Origin: Bacteroidota bacterium
Lineage (GTDB): Bacteria; Bacteroidota; Bacteroidia; Bacteroidales; F082
Direction of reading: 5' to 3'
Assembly: GCA_013203805.1 (NCBI GenBank)
Contig: JABMPH010000507.1
Location: 1-64,000, forward strand
DNA: 64,000 bases
Position 1 is the stretch's first letter; the number at the start of each line of letters is the position of its first letter. A program made the translations under genes and the position numbers. The notes beneath the pieces are model-generated. The model saw only the letters and a list, made by a program, of their open reading frames with translations, ran no database searches and was not told the origin of the DNA. Below, piece by piece: positions 1-7,728 of this stretch.

Positions 1-22
1 AATTACAGGTTACATAGTTTGA

Positions 23-86
23 AAATCAACAAATCAACAAATCAACAAATCAACAAATCAACAAATCAACAAAACAACAAATCAAA
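23..86. repeat. 8-bp tandem microsatellite (AAATCAAC)n
   Basis: Six perfect consecutive copies of AAATCAAC occupy 23-70. A seventh copy with one mismatch (71-78) and a partial eighth (79-86) follow. The unit length is not a multiple of three, so gain or loss of a copy changes the reading frame. The array lies immediately before the first recognisable residues of the metal-efflux adaptor, in a position where the signal peptide would be expected. Frame 1 stays open from base 1 through the array and closes at 133; the adaptor frame is closed upstream by TGA at 20-22. Confidence 0.95.
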
Positions 87-100
87 CCTGGACATGTTCG

Positions 101-1756
101 ATGCATCCCCAGATAAAGATGGATAAACCTGGTAAATGCCCCATCTGTGCAATGGATCTTATACCATTAGCAACTATGCAAACTGAGGGTGATGATGTTG
201 ATCCCAATGAAATAGTTATGACCAAATCAGCAGCCAGTTTGGCTGAAATTCAAACAATGGTGGTAAGCAGTGGTGTACCAAATAAAACAATCTATTTACA
301 GGGAAAGGTTGAACCGGACGAACGAAATATTTCAGAATTAACCGCAAGATTTGGCGGTAGAATTGAGAAACTGTTTGTGAATTTCACCGGACAGAAAGTG
401 AAAAAAGGTGAAAAAATGGCAACCATTTATTCTCCGGGTCTTGTTACTGCACAGCGTGAATTATTGGAATCCATTTCGTTTAAAGACACCCGTCCTTCGC
501 TTTATAACGCGGCAAGCGGTAAGTTGAAACTTTGGGACCTTAACGATAAGCAAATTGATAATATAGAAAAAAATGGTGAACCTCTTGTATACTTTGATGT
601 ACTATCCCCAGTTTCGGGAACCGTTACAATGCGCCATGTTACTATTGGAGACTATGTTAAGGAAGGTACACCCCTTTTTGAAGTAATTGATTTGAATAAA
701 CTTTGGGTAATGTTTGACGCATATGAAGTTGACTTGCCATGGATTAAGACCGGAGACAAAATTGATTTTACAGTACAGGCCTTGCCAGGTAGGAATTTCT
801 CTTCAAAAGTAACATTTATTGATCCTTTTATAAATAATAAAACAAGGATTGCTAAAGTTAGACTTGAGACAAATAACAAGGACGGCGAGTTGAAACCAGA
901 GATGTTTGCCAATGGGCTGCTGGAATCGAAATTTGCTGAAAACAGTCATGAAATTCTAATTCCAAAATCATCAGTATTATGGACAGGTAAACGTGCAGTG
1001 GTTTATGTAAAAGTTCCTGATCGGGAAAATCCATCTTTTTTATACAGGGAAATAACCCTTGGTCCTGAAGCTGGGTCATTCTATGTGGTTTCAGAAGGTT
1101 TGGTTGAGGGAGAAGAAATCGCCATAAATGGGGTATTTAAAATTGATGCGGCTGCACAATTGTCCGGATTACCCAGTATGATGAATCCCGACGGTGGTAA
1201 AATTTCAACTGGACATAATCATGGTGACAGCAAGATGACGGATGATGAAATGAAAAATATGGAGGTGAAACTTGAGAGTATGGAATTCACTAAAGTTAAA
1301 ACACCGGCAAAATTTGAACTTCAACTTGATGAATTCATTAAGAAATATTTACAACTAAAAGATGCTTTCGTTGCTACAGATGTAAAACAGGTTGAGATAT
1401 TAGCAATGCAAGCCCTGGCTTCTCTAAAGAAAGTTGACATGTCATTATTGAAAGGAGATGCACATAATCAATGGATGTTACTTCAGAAACCAGTTTTTGA
1501 CAATCTAAATGAAATAATAGAAATGGCCGATATTGAAATGAAAAGAAGTCATTTCAGTGTTGTTTCAAATGGTTTAACAGAAATAATACAAACGTTTGGA
1601 AATGATAGCGAAACGCCGATGTACCTTCAGTTTTGCCCAATGGCTTTTGATGATAAGGGAGCATATTGGATTAGTGACAAAGAGGAAATTAGAAATCCAT
1701 ATTTTGGCGATATGATGCTGAAATGCGGATCAGTAAAAAAAGTATTTAACGAATAA
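101..1756 (+). CDS. CusB-like RND efflux periplasmic adaptor with heavy-metal-binding domain (5' end uncertain)
   Basis: This is the periplasmic adaptor (membrane-fusion protein) of a tripartite Cu/Ag or related heavy-metal RND efflux pump. The first ~25 residues form a heavy-metal-binding domain with KCPIC and MDL. A barrel-sandwich/HlyD core follows (about residues 70-300, with SPVSGTV and GDYVKEGTPL). The C-terminal ~170 residues match the DUF3347-type metal-binding tail (QFCPMAFDDKGAYW, NPYFGDMMLKCG). The family normally begins with a signal peptide and a YTCPMHP motif. Here the in-frame codons before Met101 read TWTCS, so the domain's first Cys (95-97) lies upstream of the only ATG. No in-frame ATG, GTG or TTG exists back to the TGA at 20-22, because the 8-bp microsatellite occupies that stretch. 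The gene is therefore either 5'-truncated, phase-variable, or started from a codon I cannot identify. It heads a run of metal-binding genes. The partner CusA and CusC are not in the window. Confidence 0.85.
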   Translation: MHPQIKMDKPGKCPICAMDLIPLATMQTEGDDVDPNEIVMTKSAASLAEIQTMVVSSGVPNKTIYLQGKVEPDERNISELTARFGGRIEKLFVNFTGQKVKKGEKMATIYSPGLVTAQRELLESISFKDTRPSLYNAASGKLKLWDLNDKQIDNIEKNGEPLVYFDVLSPVSGTVTMRHVTIGDYVKEGTPLFEVIDLNKLWVMFDAYEVDLPWIKTGDKIDFTVQALPGRNFSSKVTFIDPFINNKTRIAKVRLETNNKDGELKPEMFANGLLESKFAENSHEILIPKSSVLWTGKRAVVYVKVPDRENPSFLYREITLGPEAGSFYVVSEGLVEGEEIAINGVFKIDAAAQLSGLPSMMNPDGGKISTGHNHGDSKMTDDEMKNMEVKLESMEFTKVKTPAKFELQLDEFIKKYLQLKDAFVATDVKQVEILAMQALASLKKVDMSLLKGDAHNQWMLLQKPVFDNLNEIIEMADIEMKRSHFSVVSNGLTEIIQTFGNDSETPMYLQFCPMAFDDKGAYWISDKEEIRNPYFGDMMLKCGSVKKVFNE

Positions 1757-1767
1757 TAAAAATAACT

Positions 1768-2040
1768 ATGGAAAAAGTATCAATAACAATCGAAAACCTT
1801 AAATGCAATGGGTGCGCTTCAACCATCCGTAAGGGACTATTAAAATTTAATGAAATTGAAGATGTGGATATTGATGTAGAGAGTTCTACAGTTGATATTT
1901 CATTTGAAGGTAGTCAGGAGCACATTTTGAAATACAAATCAAAACTGACTGCTCTTGGTTATCCTGAAACAGGAAGTAACAGTAACTTATCAAAAGCTAT
2001 TTCATATGTTAGTTGTGCAATTGGTAAGGTAAGTAATTAA
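1768..2040 (+). CDS. Cytoplasmic HMA-domain metallochaperone-like protein
   Basis: This 90-residue protein has the beta-alpha-beta heavy-metal-associated fold. The metal-binding CxxC sits near residue 13-16 (KCNGCAST). There is no signal peptide, so it should act in the cytoplasm, probably handing Cu(I) or a similar soft metal to an efflux ATPase or other partner. It starts 11 bases after the CusB-like stop and is almost certainly cotranscribed. The C-terminal ~20 residues carry an extra Cys (SYVSCAIG) outside the usual ~70-residue fold. The metal specificity is inferred from context only. Confidence 0.8.
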   Translation: MEKVSITIENLKCNGCASTIRKGLLKFNEIEDVDIDVESSTVDISFEGSQEHILKYKSKLTALGYPETGSNSNLSKAISYVSCAIGKVSN

Positions 2041-2055
2041 TTAAAATTTATAAAA

Positions 2056-2568
2056 ATGAAAAAAATCAATTTACTTATTCTCATGTTTATTGTATCATCT
2101 GTGATGATGATCAGCTCATGTAAAAAAAATGACTCTTCAATCGACCTGACTAAAGGTCTTACAGGAACCTATGAAGGAACTCTGGAGTTTACAGATCTAA
2201 AGACCTCCAGTCCGGCTATCTCAGACATTGCAAAACTCAATGATTACTCAATTTCAATCCATTGTTACGGAGAAAACTTCGACACTGCATTTATAATGGA
2301 CCTTTATCAAAATGGTGATAGCACCATGCTATGTTTTACTGATAACGATTTCGAACATGAGTATGATCACCAAATGACAAGTGGACACCATATGATGGAT
2401 AATAGTAACTGGCAGTTATGGTCCGATCACATGAATACCGACCATTCTGATGGTGATCAACATTATGGGGAGTTTTCAAAGTCGGGCCACACATTCAGTT
2501 ACCGTTTTAAAATCCCGGGAACTACAACTCCAATAAGTAAAGTATTTACAGGTACACTAGTTAAATAA
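2056..2568 (+). CDS. His/Met-rich lipoprotein, probable metal-binding envelope protein
   Basis: I do not recognise this 170-residue protein as a named family. It has a clear lipoprotein signal (hydrophobic stretch to ISSC at residue ~22, followed by KK), so the mature protein is anchored at the cell surface or outer membrane. The middle (about residues 95-145) is unusually rich in His, Met and Asp, with HHMM, SDHMN and TDHSDGDQH clusters typical of copper- or silver-binding proteins. It lies 15 bases after the HMA protein and 27 bases before a secreted HMA protein, in the same orientation. A role in binding periplasmic or surface metal is inferred from composition and context. Confidence 0.7.
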   Translation: MKKINLLILMFIVSSVMMISSCKKNDSSIDLTKGLTGTYEGTLEFTDLKTSSPAISDIAKLNDYSISIHCYGENFDTAFIMDLYQNGDSTMLCFTDNDFEHEYDHQMTSGHHMMDNSNWQLWSDHMNTDHSDGDQHYGEFSKSGHTFSYRFKIPGTTTPISKVFTGTLVK

Positions 2569-2595
2569 TATCAATCACATAAAAAAAATAAAATC

Positions 2596-2961
2596 ATGAA
2601 ATTAAAAATGTTTAGTTTAATAGGTATAATCCTATTCGTATCTACTTCGGGTTTCGCCCAAAGCAAAACAGAAAAATTCAAAGTTTTTGGCAATTGTGGA
2701 ATGTGTGAATCACGAATCGAAAAAGCTGCAAAAGCAGTAGAAGGAGTAACAAAAGCAGATTGGGATAAGGAAACCAAAATGATTGAAGTTACTTTTGACG
2801 AATCGAAAACCGATGTGCACAAAATTCATGAGGCAATTGCGGAAGTTGGACATGATACTAAATTGCACAAGGCTAAAGACGAAACTTATGACAATCTTCC
2901 GGGATGTTGTAAATATGATAGACCATCTAACGAAGAAAACAAATCTGGTCATAAACATTAG
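2596..2961 (+). CDS. Secreted HMA-domain metal-binding protein
   Basis: The 121-residue product carries a Sec signal peptide (cleavage probably after the Ala of GFAQ, residue ~21) and a heavy-metal-associated domain with GNCGMCESRIEKA (about residues 35-47). The C-terminus adds a second possible ligand set (CC near residue 102-103 and GHKH at the end). It is therefore a periplasmic counterpart of the cytoplasmic HMA protein at 1768-2040 and probably shuttles copper or a similar ion to the efflux adaptor. It is the last gene of the dense metal block before an inverted-repeat element. Confidence 0.8.
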   Translation: MKLKMFSLIGIILFVSTSGFAQSKTEKFKVFGNCGMCESRIEKAAKAVEGVTKADWDKETKMIEVTFDESKTDVHKIHEAIAEVGHDTKLHKAKDETYDNLPGCCKYDRPSNEENKSGHKH

Positions 2962-2966
2962 TAACT

Positions 2967-3066
2967 AAAGAGGTTGTTTATATAGAATATATAAAAGTTG
3001 CTTCTGTGGATTATGAAATCCCCAAACGATGAAACTTTTTTAATAAAATATTTGAGCAACCTCTTT
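2967..3066. repeat. 100-bp nested inverted repeat, terminator- or MITE-like
   Basis: Perfect 10-bp arms AAAGAGGTTG (2967-2976) and CAACCTCTTT (3057-3066) enclose a second pair of arms (AAAAGTT / AACTTTT) and an inner GGATT / AATCC stem. The right arm runs into a T tract, so it could terminate transcription of the metal operon. The outer arms resemble the ends of the element at 41974-42104 (AGAGGTTGT), which suggests a shared repeat family. Confidence 0.55.
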
Positions 3067-3139
3067 TTATCATACTGCCATGAACAATGATAATCAGCCG
3101 AATGATAATCATTATGGTTAATTAAAATAGAAAATAGTT

Positions 3140-3346
3140 ATGGAAGTAATTTTAAAATCAATATTAACCTGTCCAAATTGTGGCTATCAAAAAGAGGAAA
3201 CTATGCCTATAGATTCATGCCAGTTTTTTTACGAATGTGAAAATTGCAATACAGTTCTAAAACCAAAACAAGGTGATTGCTGTGTGTATTGTTCATATGG
3301 TTCGGCAAAATGCCCTTCAATACAAAAAAGCGAAAATTGTTGCTAA
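3140..3346 (+). CDS. GDCCVxC-type small Cys-rich protein
   Basis: This 68-residue cytoplasmic protein has two zinc-ribbon-like CxxC pairs (CPNC near residue 11-14, CENC near 33-36) followed by the family signature GDCCVYCSYGSAKCP. Members of this family occur near mercury or other metal-resistance genes, and some carry selenocysteine in the signature. Here every position is encoded by a Cys codon and no internal TGA is present. It follows the metal operon after a 178-base gap that contains the nested inverted repeat, so it may be an independent unit. A biochemical role is not established from sequence alone. Confidence 0.75.
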   Translation: MEVILKSILTCPNCGYQKEETMPIDSCQFFYECENCNTVLKPKQGDCCVYCSYGSAKCPSIQKSENCC

Positions 3347-3728
3347 GTTGTTTAACCCGGATTCTAAGATGTTGGGAAAATAAAACCAAATAGCTAACTT
3401 TGGTGCGCAGCTGTCAAGCCTATGCATATAATGGTGATGTTTATCTCACCACAACTAAGGTATAATTTTTTTAAGACCTGGAATTTAACTTTCAAATATG
3501 ACTATCCATTTTATAAAAATATGAATGGAAGACAAACAACAAATAATTATGTATTTTCATTGAGGTTATTAAAAAGCATTGACTTTAATTCTCATCAGTA
3601 GTAATTAATTGAAATAACTATTCACTTATTGTTATAAACATAGATTAATTTTGATTGTTGAGTTATTAGCACATTTGTATATCTTTACCCGCAAAATAAA
3701 ATCATTATTAATCGTAAAAAATTTAAAG
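3347..3728. other. Intergenic region, no gene seen
   Basis: This 382-base stretch is AT-rich and I find no credible ORF. It contains a small hairpin (TGGTGA / TCACCA at about 3431-3450). Just before the next gene there is a near-consensus -7 motif (TATCTTTA, about 3679). Confidence 0.5.
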
Positions 3729-4433
3729 ATGAAATCTATACTAGCACTTCTATCAATTACTTTATTAATTGGTCTATCATCATGTGATGAGCCTACAAAG
3801 CAAGCTACCACAAAAAATAAATCTGACTTCACCAATAGTGGTTTAATAAAGGAAGTTATCCAAACATCCAACTATACCTATTGTTTTGTTGCCGATGATC
3901 AATCTGAGTATTGGGTTGCCATTGCAAAAATGGAAGTTACTGCAGGACAAACATTATATTTTAACCAGGGTTTACAAATGAAAGATTTTCATAGTAAAGA
4001 ACTTGATCGTACTTTTCCATCAGTATTTTTTGTTCAAAAGGCAAGTACAGAACCAACTGATGCAAGTATTATTCCGCAAATGACACAGCAACCTGTAAAA
4101 CCCAAAATTGAAAAAAATGAGCTTACAGTTGAAAAAGCTGAAGGTGGAATTACAATTGCCGAGTTATACGCAAATAAGGCAAAATATGCTAATCAAAAAG
4201 TAAAAATCAGAGGTAAAGTAACCAAGTTTAATACTGCAATTATGAGCAAAAACTGGGCTCATATCCAGGATGGAACCGATTATGATGGCAACTTTGATTT
4301 AACAGTTACTACGGTTGACGAAGTTAATATTGATGCCGTTGTTACTTTTGAAGGAATTATTGCCATTGATAAAGATTTTGGATCGGGTTACTCCTACTCC
4401 ATTATTATGGAAGAAGCAATTATTGTTAAGTAA
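3729..4433 (+). CDS. Lipoprotein with C-terminal OB-fold (NrfJ-like) domain
   Basis: An ATG at 3729 begins a lipoprotein signal (lipobox LSSC near residue 18), so I prefer it to the upstream in-frame ATG at 3651. The 234-residue product has two parts. The first (about residues 35-110) has the YWVAI and TLYFNQG pattern seen in small envelope proteins of the NrfJ type. The C-terminal part (about 145-234; ITIAELYANKAKY, KVKIRGKV, NWAHIQDGT) looks like a bacterial OB-fold. It is monocistronic and converges on the kinase gene at 4437. I infer an envelope-anchored ligand-binding role; no partner is visible. Confidence 0.65.
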   Translation: MKSILALLSITLLIGLSSCDEPTKQATTKNKSDFTNSGLIKEVIQTSNYTYCFVADDQSEYWVAIAKMEVTAGQTLYFNQGLQMKDFHSKELDRTFPSVFFVQKASTEPTDASIIPQMTQQPVKPKIEKNELTVEKAEGGITIAELYANKAKYANQKVKIRGKVTKFNTAIMSKNWAHIQDGTDYDGNFDLTVTTVDEVNIDAVVTFEGIIAIDKDFGSGYSYSIIMEEAIIVK

Positions 4434-4436
4434 TTT

Positions 4437-5306
4437 CTAAAACTTCTTAAGTATAGCTTTAACCGACTGAAGGTAGGATCTACCAAAAAGGTTAACATGT
4501 ACCAACAGTGGATAAAGATTACAGTATTGTAGTCTTTCTTCCCAGCCCTGTTGTAATGGATAATGATCGTTATAGCTGATATAAAACTGGTTGTCGAATC
4601 CTCCAAATAATTGTGACATGCCTAAGTCCATTTCACGATGCCCATAATAAACAGCAGGATCAATTATAACAGGTTGGCCATTTTCATTTACCATAAAGTT
4701 TCCGCTCCATAAGTCACCGTGTAATAAAGCTGGTGGTTCAATGGGGAATATATTATCAAGATGCTTATAGAATCGTTCAAAGGCGGCAACAGTGATTTTT
4801 CCAATTTCTCCTTTATCGCGAGCAAGCTTAATTTGGTATTCCAATCTCTCTTCTCTAAAAAAATCACTCCAAGTACAATGTTGTGTGTTTATTTGATGAA
4901 GTGAGCCAATATAATTATCGTAATTAAGACCAAATTTGTCTGATGTATGCCTGTGTAAATTTGATAATTGTTTACCAAAATCACCCCAAAATGAGGGCAT
5001 AATTATTCCCGGTTTTATATAGTTCAATATAAGAAAAGCTATATTATCAATTTCACCAGTTCCAATTATCTCAGGAACATTTATTTCTTTTGATGCTCCA
5101 AGTGTTTTGATTCCTATGGCTTCTTTTTCAAACATTTGAGGAAAACTGGATGCTGAATTTTTTTTAATGAAAAATAAACCTTCGCTGGTACTTATCTTGT
5201 AGGTTTCATTTATTGAGCCTCCACCAATAGGTACATAACTATCTACTATAGTTTTCCTTCCCAAATATTCAGTAAGCTTTATTTCAACTTCATTTTTCCA
5301 GCTCAT
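4437..5306 (-). CDS. Fructosamine kinase family protein
   Basis: The 289-residue protein belongs to the fructosamine/ketosamine-3-kinase branch of the aminoglycoside-phosphotransferase fold. Members phosphorylate sugar adducts on lysine so that the Amadori product decays, a protein-deglycation repair. Visible motifs are the nucleotide loop GGGSINETYK (about 28-37), the catalytic-loop LLHGDLWSGN (about 196-205) and the metal-binding DPAVYYGHREMD (about 217-228). Its length matches the family. It is transcribed alone, ending 3 bases from the convergent lipoprotein gene. Confidence 0.88.
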   Translation of the reverse strand: MSWKNEVEIKLTEYLGRKTIVDSYVPIGGGSINETYKISTSEGLFFIKKNSASSFPQMFEKEAIGIKTLGASKEINVPEIIGTGEIDNIAFLILNYIKPGIIMPSFWGDFGKQLSNLHRHTSDKFGLNYDNYIGSLHQINTQHCTWSDFFREERLEYQIKLARDKGEIGKITVAAFERFYKHLDNIFPIEPPALLHGDLWSGNFMVNENGQPVIIDPAVYYGHREMDLGMSQLFGGFDNQFYISYNDHYPLQQGWEERLQYCNLYPLLVHVNLFGRSYLQSVKAILKKF

Positions 5307-5364
5307 AGTTAGTGACTTTGGCGTGAAATTACGAAAATTAGAAATAGGTAGTTTGAAACCTTAT

Positions 5365-5922
5365 CTACCTATTAATAAAACCAACTATTAACTTTTCTGC
5401 ATCCTTAATATCTTCAATTATAGCTTTAGCGGAAATAGTTGCACCGCTTACAGCCTGAATATCTGTTCCGTAATTAAGAGATTGATCGCCTTTGAATCCA
5501 ATAAATTGTTTTAACCAGCCTCGACTCATTACCTGATGTCCTTGAGTAGCCTGATAATTAAATATTTTAACACTTACAACTTTTCCTGCTCCATCAGTGA
5601 TAAAGAAATAATCAAAATACTCAAATTCGTTGTTCTGCGCCATTGGGTTTGCATTACAACCCCCCTCTCTACAACTATTCAGTCTGCTAACATATACATA
5701 ACCTAAAATTGTGATATCTGTCTCAATTCGATATAACAATGTAGGATAAGCCACATATTCCTCGTCAACAGAAATTAATTCAAACGAAAAATCTCCTAAC
5801 CGTTTCTTAATTGTTTTGGCAATTTTATCTGAAGGCAGCTTTAACTCGCCACTGGATTTTAGTCCGATAATTACAAACCAAGAAACGGTAAGCAAAAATA
5901 TGAATATGGTTTTTTTAATCAT
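5365..5922 (-). CDS. Periplasmic FMN-binding domain protein
   Basis: This 185-residue protein has an N-terminal signal or membrane anchor (residues 1-24) and a C-terminal FMN-binding domain. The domain's SGATISAKA (about 157-165) is the flavinylation-type motif in which a Thr or Ser carries covalent FMN. A CREGGC pair (about 91-96) could form a disulfide. It starts 9 bases after the porin-like gene and is cotranscribed with it. Such proteins act in extracytosolic electron transfer, but the reaction partner is not visible here. Confidence 0.8.
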   Translation of the reverse strand: MIKKTIFIFLLTVSWFVIIGLKSSGELKLPSDKIAKTIKKRLGDFSFELISVDEEYVAYPTLLYRIETDITILGYVYVSRLNSCREGGCNANPMAQNNEFEYFDYFFITDGAGKVVSVKIFNYQATQGHQVMSRGWLKQFIGFKGDQSLNYGTDIQAVSGATISAKAIIEDIKDAEKLIVGFINR

Positions 5923-5931
5923 TATAAAATT

Positions 5932-7134
5932 CTAGAACCACACAGCTATGCCTGCATTAAATACTTTGTTGTAATTATTATCTTGCTTTGCCTTAAGAAA
6001 TTGGAGGTCGGCTTTTATTGCAACTGATGACAGAGGTTTCCAGCCAATACCGGTGGTTATAACTTGTTTAGTGTAATCGGGATTCTTTGTCAGCCCTTCC
6101 ACAACAGTATTTTGAGTGTCGTATGCTGAATATCTTACAAATACCGTAAGATCACTTTTGATTTTTGGTAATTCCTGAAATACATTGTACCCGATTTCAG
6201 CATAATAACCATACATGGTACTACCAACATTATTTGGTATGCCTCCCGATTGTGTGAAGTAATTATATTGCAAAGTATTTGATAATCTGGTGTAATAAGT
6301 TTGTACTCTAAACTGAACACCTCTTTTTTGATAACGTGCATCAAGTCCAAACATAGTCATATTTACTATTGACGAATCTGCTTCTGCCAAAGCAACGTTA
6401 TCATCTCTTCCGATGTTTTTAAATAACGATGATTGCGTTTTACCAATATAAGCCGATAGGCCTAAATTAAGGCCAAGGATACCGAAATATTCTAATCTAC
6501 TTGCTGAAACAGGAGTTCTCATATATGATTCTGCTCCTTTTTGACGGCCACTTCTCATACCATTGCTTCCTGAAAGTTGTGCATTTCCATTATAACTACT
6601 AAATCCATTCATTATATATGACTGGTACTTTATGGATAATTCGGGAATTGTACCAGTTATTCCAATGCCTATTTCACGCCAAGTTGTTGGAGCAATATAT
6701 TTATCAATTAATGGACGTTCAACTCCATTAAATGTGGTTGGTGCATGATATTCATTTATTATGCCCATGGGAACTAGCATTAAACCGCCCCTAATATTGA
6801 AGCCTGTATTGAAACTGTAATTCAAAAATGCTTGTTCAACATATACTTCTTTAACATGCTCAACTTCAATTTCTGATACAAAATTTAGCCTATCGTTAAA
6901 TCTATATCCAAAAAGTAGCACTAATCGATGAACATCAAGTGTTCCATTTTGTATACTATTACCTCCAACTGGCTGATTATAATCTATTTGACCATAACCC
7001 CCAAAGGTTAAGTTTTTGCTACTTGCCAATAGTTTTGATGCTCCATTGGTTTCAATATTGCTATTTTGTGAGAATAAGCTAATACTGCATATTAATAGTA
7101 TAATTAGAGGTGTATTGTGTTTTATTACTTTCAT
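5932..7134 (-). CDS. Outer-membrane porin-like beta-barrel
   Basis: The 400-residue protein has a Sec signal peptide (cleavage near the FSQ at residue ~22). Alternating amphipathic strands run throughout, with repeated aromatic girdle residues and a terminal aromatic (VWF) as in outer-membrane barrels. FGGYGQIDYNQP and HRLVLLFGYRFNDRLNFVSEIE resemble phosphate-selective or general Bacteroidota porins. It is the first gene of a two-gene unit with the FMN-binding protein, under a good Bacteroidota promoter at 7158-7188. The substrate cannot be told from sequence. Confidence 0.75.
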   Translation of the reverse strand: MKVIKHNTPLIILLICSISLFSQNSNIETNGASKLLASSKNLTFGGYGQIDYNQPVGGNSIQNGTLDVHRLVLLFGYRFNDRLNFVSEIEVEHVKEVYVEQAFLNYSFNTGFNIRGGLMLVPMGIINEYHAPTTFNGVERPLIDKYIAPTTWREIGIGITGTIPELSIKYQSYIMNGFSSYNGNAQLSGSNGMRSGRQKGAESYMRTPVSASRLEYFGILGLNLGLSAYIGKTQSSLFKNIGRDDNVALAEADSSIVNMTMFGLDARYQKRGVQFRVQTYYTRLSNTLQYNYFTQSGGIPNNVGSTMYGYYAEIGYNVFQELPKIKSDLTVFVRYSAYDTQNTVVEGLTKNPDYTKQVITTGIGWKPLSSVAIKADLQFLKAKQDNNYNKVFNAGIAVWF

Positions 7135-7157
7135 TTCAATGAGATTTAATTTTGAAA

Positions 7158-7188
7158 CAAAAGTAATTGGCTACTTCGTTGGCATCAA
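7158..7188 (-). promoter_or_regulatory. Bacteroidota-type promoter for the porin gene
   Basis: On the minus strand the -7 element TACTTTTG (complement of 7158-7165) is preceded 20 bases upstream by TTG (complement of 7186-7188). This matches the TTG-N19/20-TAnnTTTG pattern. The predicted transcription start near 7151 leaves a leader of about 17 bases. Confidence 0.6.
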
Positions 7189-7269
7189 TACCACATTATG
7201 GGTATTATCCCTTAAGTATAAAAATGTGAGATGAATGAAGATGAAATAGTGAGCTATTATGTCCTATTT

Positions 7270-7728
7270 CTATAACTGATTATCAGATGCATACCATTCG
7301 GCAAAAGAAGTAACAGTTTCTCTTAATAATAGATATTTCAATTCAACATGAGCGGGTAGTTTTTCTGCAATTCTATTTGCAAAATCGGCAATCATTAGCT
7401 CACTTGTGGGCTGATACTCAAGTAGTATAATTTTTTCAAAATTAGCGCTTAAGCTATCGATCAATTCTTGCGGCATCTTGCTATTTAGCACAAGTGAATG
7501 ATCAAATATATCAACCACAGTGGATCGTACAATTTGTTTCAAATCACCAAAGTCCATAACCATGCCCAGCTTTGGATTGTTAATATCATCCATTGGTTTG
7601 CCTAAAATAGTGACATTAAGTTCATATGAATGTCCGTGAATATTCTTGCATGGTCCGTCATACCCCAGTAGAGCATGAGCCATTTCAAACTTAAACTCTT
7701 TTGTTATTCGAATATTTGGCTGGTTCAT
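7270..7728 (-). CDS. queD: 6-carboxytetrahydropterin synthase (QueD/PTPS family)
   Basis: The 152-residue enzyme converts 7,8-dihydroneopterin triphosphate to 6-carboxytetrahydropterin in the queuosine/7-deazaguanine pathway. It shows the zinc and catalytic motifs of the family: FEMAHAL (zinc His near residue 18), CKNIHGHSYELNV (catalytic Cys and two zinc His, about 27-39), DHSLVLN (about 75-81) and a late RETVTSFAEW with the substrate-binding Glu. Its ATG shares one base with the stop of the upstream endonuclease gene, so translation may be coupled. A PTPS-like role cannot be excluded by sequence. Confidence 0.88.
   Translation of the reverse strand: MNQPNIRITKEFKFEMAHALLGYDGPCKNIHGHSYELNVTILGKPMDDINNPKLGMVMDFGDLKQIVRSTVVDIFDHSLVLNSKMPQELIDSLSANFEKIILLEYQPTSELMIADFANRIAEKLPAHVELKYLLLRETVTSFAEWYASDNQL

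Noticed and set aside
23-86. Short CRISPR-like repeat array
   Set aside because: The 8-bp units are directly tandem without spacers, and there are no cas genes; it is a microsatellite.
3140-3346. Selenoprotein in the GDCCVxC family
   Set aside because: All signature positions are Cys codons and there is no in-frame TGA, so no selenocysteine is needed.
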